Part shown: piece by piece, positions 17,635 to 24,964 of the stretch
Position numbering within the stretch: the stretch's first letter is position 1
Layout of the letters: every line of letters begins with the position of its first letter
Source: DASQPA01 sp963756455
GTDB taxonomy: Bacteria; Acidobacteriota; Thermoanaerobaculia; Multivoradales; UBA5704
Assembly (NCBI GenBank): GCA_963756455.1
Contig: CAVWNC010000001.1
Location: 186,001 to 250,000, forward strand
Length of the DNA: 64,000 nt
Direction: 5' to 3'
The notes under the pieces: generated by a model
Database searches by the model: none
What the model saw: the letters and a program-made list of their open reading frames with translations, nothing else
Told to the model about the DNA's origin: nothing
Made by a program: the position numbers and the translations under genes

Positions 17635-18126
17635 TCAGTGGCTGGCGGGAGGGACAGGCGTCGGGGTGGCAGGTGCTGCGGCCGTGATCGCGGGCGGGGT
17701 CGCGATGGGGGTTTCGGGCTGCGGGACCGGCGGCGGCGTCGACGGGTCCGGCTGCTTGCGACCCCGGAAAGGCTGCAGGCCGAACTCGGTGAGCTTTTCC
17801 GAACGGATGCCGTAGTGCTGCTTGACGGCCTGGCGCAGCAGGTTGGCGAGCCGCACGCCCTCGGTGAGCGTCTCCTGGAGCTGCTTCGAGGCCGCCTGCT
17901 TGGCGGCCCGCTGCGCCGCCTGCTGCTGCTTCAGGTCGGTGGCCTGGGTCATCATCGTCGCCAGTTGGGTGCGCGGGACCTCCAGGTGCTTCAAGTCGTC
18001 GTCGTTGGCGACCAGTGGCAGGAGGAGTCGCTGCCAGTCGCCGATCTTGCCGGCGGCGGTGGTCTCTCTCTGGCGCTGGATCTTCGGGGTGACGGTCGGC
18101 GGGGGCGTGGCAATCTCGGTTTTCAT
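17635..18126 (-). CDS. Hypothetical protein with Pro/Thr-rich tail, paralogue 1
   Basis: A 163-residue soluble helical protein. The middle (residues 30-110) is a long predicted helical region (RTQLATMMTQATDLKQQQAA, LTEGVRLANLLRQAVKQHYG), with KLTEFGLQPFRGRKQ after it. The C-terminal 45 residues are Pro, Thr and Ala rich (PPPVPQPETPIATPPAIT) and end in PPASH. Closely similar proteins are at 21352-21849 (about 90 percent identical by eye) and, more distantly, 48871-49329, which share the YGIRSEKL-type or FTDATLAKYGLKAL segment and the proline tail. The family and function are not recognised. Its long 5' region is conserved with the second copy. Confidence 0.6.
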   Translation of the reverse strand: MKTEIATPPPTVTPKIQRQRETTAAGKIGDWQRLLLPLVANDDDLKHLEVPRTQLATMMTQATDLKQQQAAQRAAKQAASKQLQETLTEGVRLANLLRQAVKQHYGIRSEKLTEFGLQPFRGRKQPDPSTPPPVPQPETPIATPPAITAAAPATPTPVPPASH

Positions 18127-18474
18127 CTCGTTCTCCTGCGAGCCTCGCGGCTCAGAAGGCCGGCACCGAGGGTGGTGCCGGCCCGAGAAGGAGTCTCGCA
18201 GTCGGGGTATCGGGAAATCGACAAAAGCGGGGAGACGAATTTAAAAAGTTTTTCGCCCCGGTTTTTGGGGTCGCTCCAGAGGGGAATGGGGGCAAAGGGG
18301 GGAGGAGGCGCCGAGGAGAGCGCGCGGTCTCCTCGGTCCTTGGCGGCGGCGAGGGGCCGCGAGGGGGCCGTGAAGGGCCCTTCTCGTCATCTCGCTAAAT
18401 TAGGCTTCGCTTGGGCAGGCGCGCTCAGCTCACCGGCACCAGGCGAGTGGCGAGGCTCCAGTCTGGACAGGGAT
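18127..18474. promoter_or_regulatory. Conserved 5' region of the Pro/Thr-tail gene
   Basis: These 348 bases lie between the unknown gene and the DUF3368 toxin. The first 230 are almost identical to 21850-22080 upstream of paralogue 2. They include a hairpin GCCGGCACC...GGTGCCGGC at 18159-18182, an AAGGAGTCTCGC element and an AT-rich stretch TTTAAAAAGTTTTTCG near 18240. The promoter of the minus-strand gene is probably at the AT-rich part. No coding frame is seen. Confidence 0.4.
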
Positions 18475-18960
18475 TTACTCTCCGAGATGAGCTAAGGCTT
18501 GCTCAATGAGCTGGTCCGAGGCATAGAGCCCTACGCTGCGGAGATGTTCAATGACCGGGCGAGCTGATTTGAGCAGTCCTCTGCGCTTGGCGCGCAGCAC
18601 GACTCCAAGGGTGCCGATCAGCGGCAGCCCGAGAGATTGAGCGCAGCGCCGTGCTTCCAGGTCGTCGAGGACGGCGCGGCTGCTGGAAAGGGTTGCTGCC
18701 AGGGCGAGGACTTGCGATTCTCCTCGACCAAGATTCCAAGCCGTCAGATCTGGAGAGATGGGAACCTCGGGTCCCAGGCGCGCTCCAGGCAGGGAGGCGA
18801 TCTCTGCGAGTATCCGCTCGCCCTCCCGTTTGGCTCCAATCTCTCGGGCAACCGCCTCCGGGACGACGAGCTCGTCCGCGAGCGCTCCAAGGAGAGAAAC
18901 GCGGCCGATTTTTCCAAGCAGAATGAGCGGTGAGGCGTTGACGACCCACAGCCTACTCAT
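18475..18960 (-). CDS. DUF3368 PIN-domain toxin
   Basis: This 161-residue PIN-fold protein of the DUF3368 family is a probable RNase toxin paired with the UPF0175 antitoxin upstream. Acidic metal residues are visible in LWVVNASPLILLGKIGR (family start; Asn replaces the usual Asp), AWNLGRGESQVLALA (Gly-Glu-Ser motif) and AVLDDLEARRCAQSLGLPL (Asp-Asp-x-x-Ala-Arg), then GTLGVVLRAKRRGLL. It overlaps the antitoxin by 8 bases. Confidence 0.85.
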   Translation of the reverse strand: MSRLWVVNASPLILLGKIGRVSLLGALADELVVPEAVAREIGAKREGERILAEIASLPGARLGPEVPISPDLTAWNLGRGESQVLALAATLSSSRAVLDDLEARRCAQSLGLPLIGTLGVVLRAKRRGLLKSARPVIEHLRSVGLYASDQLIEQALAHLGE

Positions 18961-19204
18961 GCTCGATCTCTTCGACGAGCTCCTCCAGGGTCACCTGGCA
19001 AGCGGGGACCTTGCGTCGAAAAAGCTCCTCAAGGAAGTCGGCACGGCTGAGGCCCGCAATCTCGGCCGCCCGCTCCTGAGAGACGAGGCCCTGCGCATAC
19101 CACTGGACGCAGGCTGCGGTTCGCATCTCCCGCGCGAATTCCCTCGGCGAGAGGTGGAGCGCTGCAAAGGCGCTGGGGGGTAGCTCGTAGCTGATCGTGG
19201 CCAT
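18953..19204 (-). CDS. UPF0175 family antitoxin
   Basis: This 83-residue UPF0175 protein has a small HTH and is the antitoxin partner of DUF3368 toxins. Family segments are LSPREFAREMRTAACVQWYA, GLVSQERAAEIAGLSRADFL and the acidic end VTLEELVEEIEHE. The gene stop lies inside the toxin start region, indicating translational coupling. Confidence 0.85.
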   Translation of the reverse strand: MATISYELPPSAFAALHLSPREFAREMRTAACVQWYAQGLVSQERAAEIAGLSRADFLEELFRRKVPACQVTLEELVEEIEHE

Positions 19205-19439
19205 AGGTACTCTCGATTCTACACACTAGGGATGCCGTGCCTGGCGCTCCCTCGGGGGCTTTTAGTGTAGCAGCCACAACGGGCGGAGAGGTGCCCCGGA
19301 TAGGTGCAGTCCCGAGCGGTGCCGACAGGTGGTGCCGACAGGTGCCAGCCGAACGGCGACGGGCTTAAACCTACCGTCCCGGGTCGCCGCGGCGCAGGCG
19401 AGCCGATAGGTGCCAGCCGAACGGCGACGGGGCTTAAAC

Positions 19440-20378
19440 CTATCGCTCCGGGTCGCCGCGGCGAAGGCGAGCCAGCTCTTCCTCCAGAGCGCGCGTCCGC
19501 TCCTCGGCGGCCGCGCGCGCCAGCCGCTCTTCCTCGGCCTTACGGGCTTCCTTGTCGGCTCTCTGGGCTTCCTGGTCGGCTCTCTGGGCCTGCTGCACGG
19601 CGTCGCGCTCGGCGACTGCGCGGGCCCGTCTCGCCTCCTCCGCCTGGCGCTCGGCGGCCGCGCGAGCCCGCCGCTCCTCCTCGGCCCTACGGGTTTCCTG
19701 GTCGGCTCTCTGGGCCTGCTGCACGGCGTCGCGCTCGGCGTCTGCGCGGGCCCGTCTCGCCTCCTCCGCCTGGCGCTCGGCGCCCGCACGGGCCGCCGCA
19801 TCTTCCTCTTGCCAGGGCAGCGGCGCGCCGGTCGCCGCGTCCCGCAGCCGCAGCCGCTCGCCTTCCGGAACCAGCTGGAGACCGGTCGTCTGGCTCGGCA
19901 TCGCCCCGTTCGCCTGCGCGGCCAGCCTCTGGTACCGCCCGCCAACCAGCCGGTAACCCTGGAGCCGGGGCTTCAGGTACTCACCCAGCGGATCAAACAG
20001 GAAGTACTCTTCGACCCCGAGATGCTCGTAGAGGCCCTTCTTCGTGACCGTGTCTTCGTCCCTGGTGCTTTTCGAGGTGACCTCGCAGATCCAGGACGGC
20101 GCCCGGCCTTCTTCCCAGACCTTGTAGGTGCGCCGCTGGCGCTTCTTGTCCACACCCCATGCCACGAAGACATCGGGCGCCACCGAGGCTCGGGGGTTCC
20201 CTTCGACGTAGTAGAGGAACATGTTGAACCAGACGTAGACGTCGGGCGCTGCGGCATAGCGCTGCGACAGCGCATGGTAGAGGTCGAGGATCACCTGGCC
20301 CTGAGCTGGGGTCTCCGCCATAGGCTGGCCGTCGGACTCCGGGTACTCGATCGTTCGTGAGAGAGGGATCGCGGTCAT
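19440..20378 (-). CDS. Uma2 family nuclease-like protein with long coiled-coil tail, copy 2
   Basis: A 312-residue protein. Residues 1-195 are the Uma2 PD-(D/E)xK-like domain, almost identical to copy 1 (MTAIPLSRTIEYPESDGQPM, SVAPDVFVAWGVDKKRQRR, SWICEVTSKSTRDEDTVTKK). Residues 196-312 are a charged Ala/Arg/Glu heptad repeat built from units such as AERQAEEARRARA and QQAQRADQE, a predicted coiled coil that ends LEEELARLRRGD. This is the intact member of three copies. A conserved upstream stretch (GAGGTTCTGAGATGACC around the start) is also found at copies 1 and 3. The role is unknown. Confidence 0.85.
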   Translation of the reverse strand: MTAIPLSRTIEYPESDGQPMAETPAQGQVILDLYHALSQRYAAAPDVYVWFNMFLYYVEGNPRASVAPDVFVAWGVDKKRQRRTYKVWEEGRAPSWICEVTSKSTRDEDTVTKKGLYEHLGVEEYFLFDPLGEYLKPRLQGYRLVGGRYQRLAAQANGAMPSQTTGLQLVPEGERLRLRDAATGAPLPWQEEDAAARAGAERQAEEARRARADAERDAVQQAQRADQETRRAEEERRARAAAERQAEEARRARAVAERDAVQQAQRADQEAQRADKEARKAEEERLARAAAEERTRALEEELARLRRGDPER

Positions 20379-20637
20379 CTCAGAACCTCCAGCTGCGGCG
20401 GGCGAATGGCATTGGCTAACGGGCGCCCGGCGAGGCCAGCCTCTTCTTGCGAGAGTCTAACACCGGGGAATCTTGAAGCGTGGACAAAAAAAGGGGGCGT
20501 GCCACAAGCACGGCTCCGAAGTCTCGCGACGGCAGGTCAGTGGCTGGCGGGAGGGACAGGTGCCGGGGCGCTCGCCTGATAAGTGCCAGCCGAATGGCGG
20601 GCCCGGATCGAGGGCCTCGTCTCCCTCCGTGGCGGTA

Positions 20638-20667
20638 TACACCTGTGACAGTGTATAGACTGGTGTA
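20638..20667. promoter_or_regulatory. Likely operator/promoter of vapB copy 2
   Basis: The TACACC...GGTGTA inverted repeat is present as in copy 1, with an extra near-match TACACCTGTGACAGTGTA inside. It is followed by GGAGACAGGG before the ATG. Confidence 0.5.
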
Positions 20668-20678
20668 GGAGACAGGGT

Positions 20679-20879
20679 ATGCGTACGAACATTGTCCTGG
20701 ATGACGAGCTCGTGGCCGAGGCTTCCCGTTTGAGTGGGATCAAGACGAAGAAAGATCTCGTCAACGAGGCACTGCGGGTGTTCATCGCCAGCCAGAAGCG
20801 CAAGAGCCTCCTCGATATCGCCGGCAAGATCAAGCTCGCCCCCGTATACGACTACAAGGCCTTGCGGAACGGCGAGTGA
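20679..20879 (+). CDS. vapB: VapB-type antitoxin, copy 2 (orphan)
   Basis: This 66-residue protein differs from copy 1 by one residue (Leu for Phe at position 11). It has the same ribbon-helix-helix start MRTNIVLDDELVAEASRL and C-terminal toxin-binding segment. Downstream, only the first bases of vapC remain (about 20876-20903), then the sequence changes into a dispersed repeat. It is therefore a second orphan antitoxin from the same duplication. Confidence 0.9.
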   Translation: MRTNIVLDDELVAEASRLSGIKTKKDLVNEALRVFIASQKRKSLLDIAGKIKLAPVYDYKALRNGE

Positions 20880-21045
20880 TCGCCGTGTCAATACCTCGGT
20901 ACCGAGCGGTGCCAGGCGAACGGCGGCGGGAACCGGATGGGGCCCGCCGGGGGCGGGATACCGTCGACCGGCGGGGACGCCAGCGGTCCCAGGGAAAGAC
21001 CGGGCACCCCGACAGGTGCCAGCCGAACGGCGACGGGGCTTGAAC

Positions 21046-21183
21046 CTATCGCCCTGGGCCGCCGCGGCGAAGGCGAGCCAGCTCTTCCTCCAGAGCGCGC
21101 GTCCGCTCCTCGGCGGCCGCGCGAGCCCGCCGCTCCTCCTCCAGCTGGCGCTCGGCGACCGCGCGGGCCTTCGCATCGGTCAT
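21046..21183 (-). pseudogene. Uma2 copy 3, internally deleted
   Basis: The start region GAGGTTCTGAGATGACC is kept, but after the first two codons the frame jumps directly into the coiled-coil tail (AVAERQLEEERRARAAAEER, then LEEELARLRRGGPG). The whole nuclease-like domain is missing. The 45-residue frame is still open. This is deletion between repeats within a duplicated Uma2 gene. Confidence 0.75.
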
Positions 21184-21299
21184 CTCAGAACCTCCGGCTG
21201 CGGCGGGCGGAATGGCATCGGCGAACGGGCGACCGGGCGACCGGCGAGGCCAGCCTCTTCTTGCGAGAGGCTGACACCGTGGAATCTTGAAGCGTGGAC

Positions 21300-21332
21300 A
21301 AAAAAAGGGGGCGTGCCACAAGCACGCCCCCC
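21300..21332 (-). terminator. Rho-independent terminator for the 21352-21849 gene
   Basis: On the minus strand GGGGGCGTGC pairs with GCACGCCCCC across a five-base loop, followed by seven T. It matches the terminator of paralogue 1. Confidence 0.85.
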
Positions 21333-21351
21333 GAAGTCTCGCGACGGCAGG

Positions 21352-21849
21352 TCAGTGGCTGGCGGGAGGGACCGGCGCCGGGGCGGCCTGCAGGGCGGCC
21401 GTGATCGCGGGCGGGGTCGCGATGGGGGTTTCGGGCTGCGGGGCCGGGGTCGGGGTCGGCGTCGAAGGGTCCGGCTGCTTGCGACCCCGGAAGGGCTGCA
21501 GGCCGAACTCGGCGAGCTTTTCCGAGCGGATGCCGTAGTGCTGCTTGACGGCCTGGCGCAGCAGGTTGGCGAGCCGCACGCCCTCGGTGAGCGTCTCCTG
21601 AAGCTGCTTCGAAGCCGCCTGCTTGACGGCCCGCTGCGCCGCCTGCTGCTGCTTCAAGTCGGTGGCCTGGGTCATCATCGTCGCCAATTGGGTGCGCGGA
21701 ACCTCCAGGTGCTTCAAGTCGTCGGCGTTGGCGACCAGCGGCAGGAGGAGCCGCTGCCAGTCGCCGATCTTGCCGGCGGCGGTGGTCTCCTTCTGGCGCT
21801 TGATCTTCGGGGTGACGGTCGGCGGGGGCGTGGCAAGCTCGGTTTTCAT
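21352..21849 (-). CDS. Hypothetical protein with Pro/Thr-rich tail, paralogue 2
   Basis: A 165-residue paralogue of the 17635-18126 protein, with the same helical core (TQLATMMTQATDLKQQQAAQ, SEKLAEFGLQPFRGRKQPD). The Pro/Thr tail is slightly longer (TPTPTPAPQPETPIATPP), through expansion of the Thr-Pro repeat. The upstream region and the terminator are duplicated with the gene, so the whole transcription unit was copied. The function is unknown. Confidence 0.6.
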   Translation of the reverse strand: MKTELATPPPTVTPKIKRQKETTAAGKIGDWQRLLLPLVANADDLKHLEVPRTQLATMMTQATDLKQQQAAQRAVKQAASKQLQETLTEGVRLANLLRQAVKQHYGIRSEKLAEFGLQPFRGRKQPDPSTPTPTPAPQPETPIATPPAITAALQAAPAPVPPASH

Positions 21850-22181
21850 CTCGTTCTCCTGCGAGCCTCGCGGCTCAGAAGGCCGGCACCGAGGGTGGTG
21901 CCGGCCCGAGAAGGAGTCTCGCAGTCGGGGTATCGGGAAATCGACAAAAGCGGGGAGACGAATTTAAAAAGTTTTTTCGCCCCGATTTTCGGGTCGCTCC
22001 AGAGGGGAATGGGGACAAAAGAGGGGAGGAGACGCCGAGGAGCGCGCGGGGTCTCCTCGGCCCTTGCCGTTCGCGAGGGGCCTTGAAGGGCCCTTCTCGT
22101 GATCTCGCTAAATTATGTCGCTAAAGTAGGCTTCGCTGGGGCAGGCGCATCGCATCGTCGACGCCGGCGAGGCCCAACCCG
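21850..22181. promoter_or_regulatory. Conserved 5' region of paralogue 2
   Basis: The region repeats that at 18127-18474: the GCCGGCACC...GGTGCCGGC hairpin at 21882-21905, AAGGAGTCTCGC and the TTTAAAAAGTTTTTTCG stretch near 21963. The last 80 bases before pepF's end show no recognisable feature. Confidence 0.4.
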
Positions 22182-23999
22182 TTAGAGCCGCTCGAGCTCG
22201 TCGATCCGTTCGCGCACGAGGTCGAACCCGCTCTGCCAGAAGGCGCGGTCGGTGATGTCGATCCCGACTTCTTCGAGGATCTGCTGCGGCCGCGCCGAGC
22301 CGCCGTAGGAGAGGAGCTTCAGGTAGCCGGGCTTGAACGCCTCCCCCTCCTCCTGGAAACGGCGGTAGAGGGCGAGCACGAGGAGCTGGCCGAAGCTGTA
22401 GGCGTAGCAGTAAAACGGGGTGTTGTAGAGGTGCGGGATGCAGAGCCACTCGTAGCGGAACTCCGGCGCGACTTCGACGCTGTCGCCGAACTGCTCGTGG
22501 AGCATCGCCAGGTAGAGGTCGTTCAGGTCTTCGATCGACTTGCCGGCGAGGATCGCGTCGTGCGCCGCGTTCTCGAAGAGGACGAAGTAGGACTGCCGGA
22601 GCACCGTCGCGTAGACGTCGTCGACCGCGGCGGCGAGGATCTCTCGCCGGAGGATCGGGTCGTGCTCCTCGCGGAGGAGGCGGTCCGTCATCAGCATCTC
22701 GCCGAACACCGAGGCGGTCTCGGCGAGCGGCAGCGAGGCGTGCTGGGTGAGGTAGGAGTGACCCTCGGCCAGCATGCTGTGCACGGCGTGCCCCAGCTCA
22801 TGGGCGAGGGTCGCCACGTCGCGCACCTTGCCGGCGAAGTTGACCAGCACCCAGGGCGTGTGGTTGGGCCCCACGGTCGAGCAGAAGGCGCCGCTCCGCT
22901 TCCCCTTGCGGAGCTCCGAATCGATGTGCCCTTCGGCGAACACCCGCTCGGCCTGGCGGGCGAGGAGGGGGTGGAAGTCGTGGAACGTGTCGAGCACCTT
23001 CTGCACCGCCTCGCCGTAGCCGATCTCCCGGTCCGAGGTGGCGAGCGGGGCGTAGATGTCGTAGCGCCGCAGGCGCTCCAACCCCAGCCAGCCCGCCTTC
23101 AACCGGAAGTAGCGCTTGAAGAGCGGCGCGTTGGCGCGGGTCACTTCGAGGAGCGCGGCGACCGCCTCGTCGGGCACGTCGTTGTCGATGTTGCGCGCCG
23201 TGATCGGCGAACGGTAACCGCGCAGGCCGACGTACTCGTTGTGCCAGTCGCGCACCCGGTTGACGTAGATCTGGCCGAGGATGGGCGCCTCCGCCTCATA
23301 GACCCGGTAGAGCTCCCGGTAGGTGGCCGCACGGAGGTCGGCGCGCGGCGAGAAGGCGTAGGCCAGGAGGGCGTCCCGGGTGAGCTTCTTCTCCTCGCCG
23401 TCGACCGCCAAGGTGAACTCCAAGCGGTTGGTGAGCATCGAGTAGAGCGTCATCACCGCCGAGATGCCGTTGTCGTCCTTGAGGTTGATGATCTGCTCGG
23501 AGCGCTCGTCCAGGGTGTAGGGCTTGGTCCGCCGCAGGTCGAGGAGGAAGTGACGGAGGTCGGCGTCTTTCGGGCTCCCAGAACCTTCCGGCAAGAGCGC
23601 CGGCAGCAGGGCGGCGGCCTGCTCGTCGTCCAGATCCTTCCACCAGAGGCTCCAGAAGAGGATGCGGTTGAAGGCCGCGGTGATCAGCTGCTTGACCCGG
23701 TTCTGGAACGTCAGGGCCTCGGAGTTCTGGGTGTCCTCATAGAACCACAGCGAGGAGTAGCCGGAGAGCTCGTTCATCCCCTGGAGGATCGCCTCGTAGT
23801 GGCGGAGGGCTTCCAGGAAGAGCGCGGGCTTCATGTCGGGCGCCAGGCCGGCGCGCCGAGCCTCGAAAAGGGCGACCTCCGACTCGAGGGCGGCGATGCG
23901 GCGGGCGACGGCCTCCTCGCCGGACTCGGGCAGCAGCTCGGAGAGATCCCAGCGGGAGAGCTGGTACGAAGTTTTGGTCTCTAAGGTGGTGAGCGTCAT
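22182..23999 (-). CDS. pepF: Oligoendopeptidase F (M3 family)
   Basis: This 605-residue cytosolic zinc peptidase, with an N-terminal PepF domain and a C-terminal M3 catalytic domain, cleaves short peptides. The zinc site HELGHAVHSML is at about residue 400, with the third ligand Glu in PLAETASVFGEML. Further family segments are AFCSTVGPNHTPWVLVNFAG and FRYEWLCIPHLYNTPFYCYA (substrate-binding Tyr/His). The start MTLTTLETKTSYQLSRWDLS fits the family, which begins with the same W-dL-s segment. Confidence 0.93.
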   Translation of the reverse strand: MTLTTLETKTSYQLSRWDLSELLPESGEEAVARRIAALESEVALFEARRAGLAPDMKPALFLEALRHYEAILQGMNELSGYSSLWFYEDTQNSEALTFQNRVKQLITAAFNRILFWSLWWKDLDDEQAAALLPALLPEGSGSPKDADLRHFLLDLRRTKPYTLDERSEQIINLKDDNGISAVMTLYSMLTNRLEFTLAVDGEEKKLTRDALLAYAFSPRADLRAATYRELYRVYEAEAPILGQIYVNRVRDWHNEYVGLRGYRSPITARNIDNDVPDEAVAALLEVTRANAPLFKRYFRLKAGWLGLERLRRYDIYAPLATSDREIGYGEAVQKVLDTFHDFHPLLARQAERVFAEGHIDSELRKGKRSGAFCSTVGPNHTPWVLVNFAGKVRDVATLAHELGHAVHSMLAEGHSYLTQHASLPLAETASVFGEMLMTDRLLREEHDPILRREILAAAVDDVYATVLRQSYFVLFENAAHDAILAGKSIEDLNDLYLAMLHEQFGDSVEVAPEFRYEWLCIPHLYNTPFYCYAYSFGQLLVLALYRRFQEEGEAFKPGYLKLLSYGGSARPQQILEEVGIDITDRAFWQSGFDLVRERIDELERL

Positions 24000-24125
24000 G
24001 ACACCGACATTCTATCCGAGGAACGAAGGCGGAATCCGTCCAGGTCTTAAGGGAACGGGAACGGAAGCGGGGCGGCGGCCCGCAAGGCCGCCGCCTTCGT
24101 CTCCATCCGCCTGGGAGGGACGACT

Positions 24126-24611
24126 CTACGGATAGTCGTCCAACTTCTCGAGCGGGAGACCGCAGGGATAGAAGAGGTTGAAGACCGGCTGCTCGATCAG
24201 CTCGGCGAAGTGGAGGAGGAGGGGTCCATACTTCTCGACGCCGGACTCCCCGGCCTCGATTTTCAGGTAGTCCTCGACCGGGATGCTCAGGTACTCGGCG
24301 ACGTTTTCCGGCGACAGCCGCTCGCTCTTGCGCGGGTCGCGCGGCCACTCCTCACGGGCTTTCTTGATCAGCGGGCCGGCCTGGCCCGCTTTGGTGTCAG
24401 CCGACTTGCCGCTCTCGGCCAGCAGGCGCGAGGTCGGCTTTTCGGTCTTGATGGCGATCAGGGCGAGGCGCGGGCCCCACTCCTCGGCCGGGGACTGTCC
24501 AGCCTCGATCTCCCGGTACTCGTCTTCCGAGAGCCCGAGCTGGCTCGCAACGTGTTCGAAGGAGAGCTTTTTTCTCTCCCTCTCCTTCTTAAGTACGTCT
24601 CCCAGTTTCAC
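24126..24611 (-). CDS. Hypothetical protein with two HTH-like halves
   Basis: A 161-residue protein. The first half, MKLGDVLKKERERKKLSFEH followed by LGLSEDEYREIEAGQSPAEE, resembles an XRE-type helix-turn-helix. The second half repeats the pattern (KSERLSPENVAEYLSIPVED, YLKIEAGESGVEKYGPL). It may be a regulator with duplicated HTH domains. It is transcribed away from the ABC transporter and lies downstream of nothing obvious; the target is unknown. Confidence 0.6.
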   Translation of the reverse strand: MKLGDVLKKERERKKLSFEHVASQLGLSEDEYREIEAGQSPAEEWGPRLALIAIKTEKPTSRLLAESGKSADTKAGQAGPLIKKAREEWPRDPRKSERLSPENVAEYLSIPVEDYLKIEAGESGVEKYGPLLLHFAELIEQPVFNLFYPCGLPLEKLDDYP

Positions 24612-24964
24612 AACTCCCCTCCTTGTGAAAGAGTTGGTGCCTCGTCGAGGTCACCTGCCGGCTGCCTCGCCGTTATTCCGTGGCCTCTCCGCGGTATCTC
24701 CGCTGGTATCTCCGCCGGTCCTCGAAGCCAGGCGCTTAAGGCTCGGGGTCCGACGCGGCCACGGCTGCAGGTCGGCGGATGCTAACACACACCCTATCCA
24801 GTGCTCGATCCGCCTGAAAACGACCCTCCCCATGTAACATGCACGGCGCTCGAGGGTCCGCGGCCGGGGCGGGCCCGGGTCCGTCGGGACCGGAGCCTAC
24901 CAGGATTGTCCCGTCTGCCGTCCGGTGGAGTACTTAAGGAGTGTGGCCGAAGGAGGCGCGCTGA
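24612..24964. promoter_or_regulatory. Divergent intergenic region, 353 bases
   Basis: This lies between the tandem-HTH gene (minus) and the ABC transporter (plus). It must hold both promoters. The HTH gene has a GGAGGGG ribosome binding site just upstream. Near the transporter AAGGAGTGTGG and AAGGAGG occur within 25 bases of the ATG. No hairpin or coding frame stands out. Confidence 0.35.
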
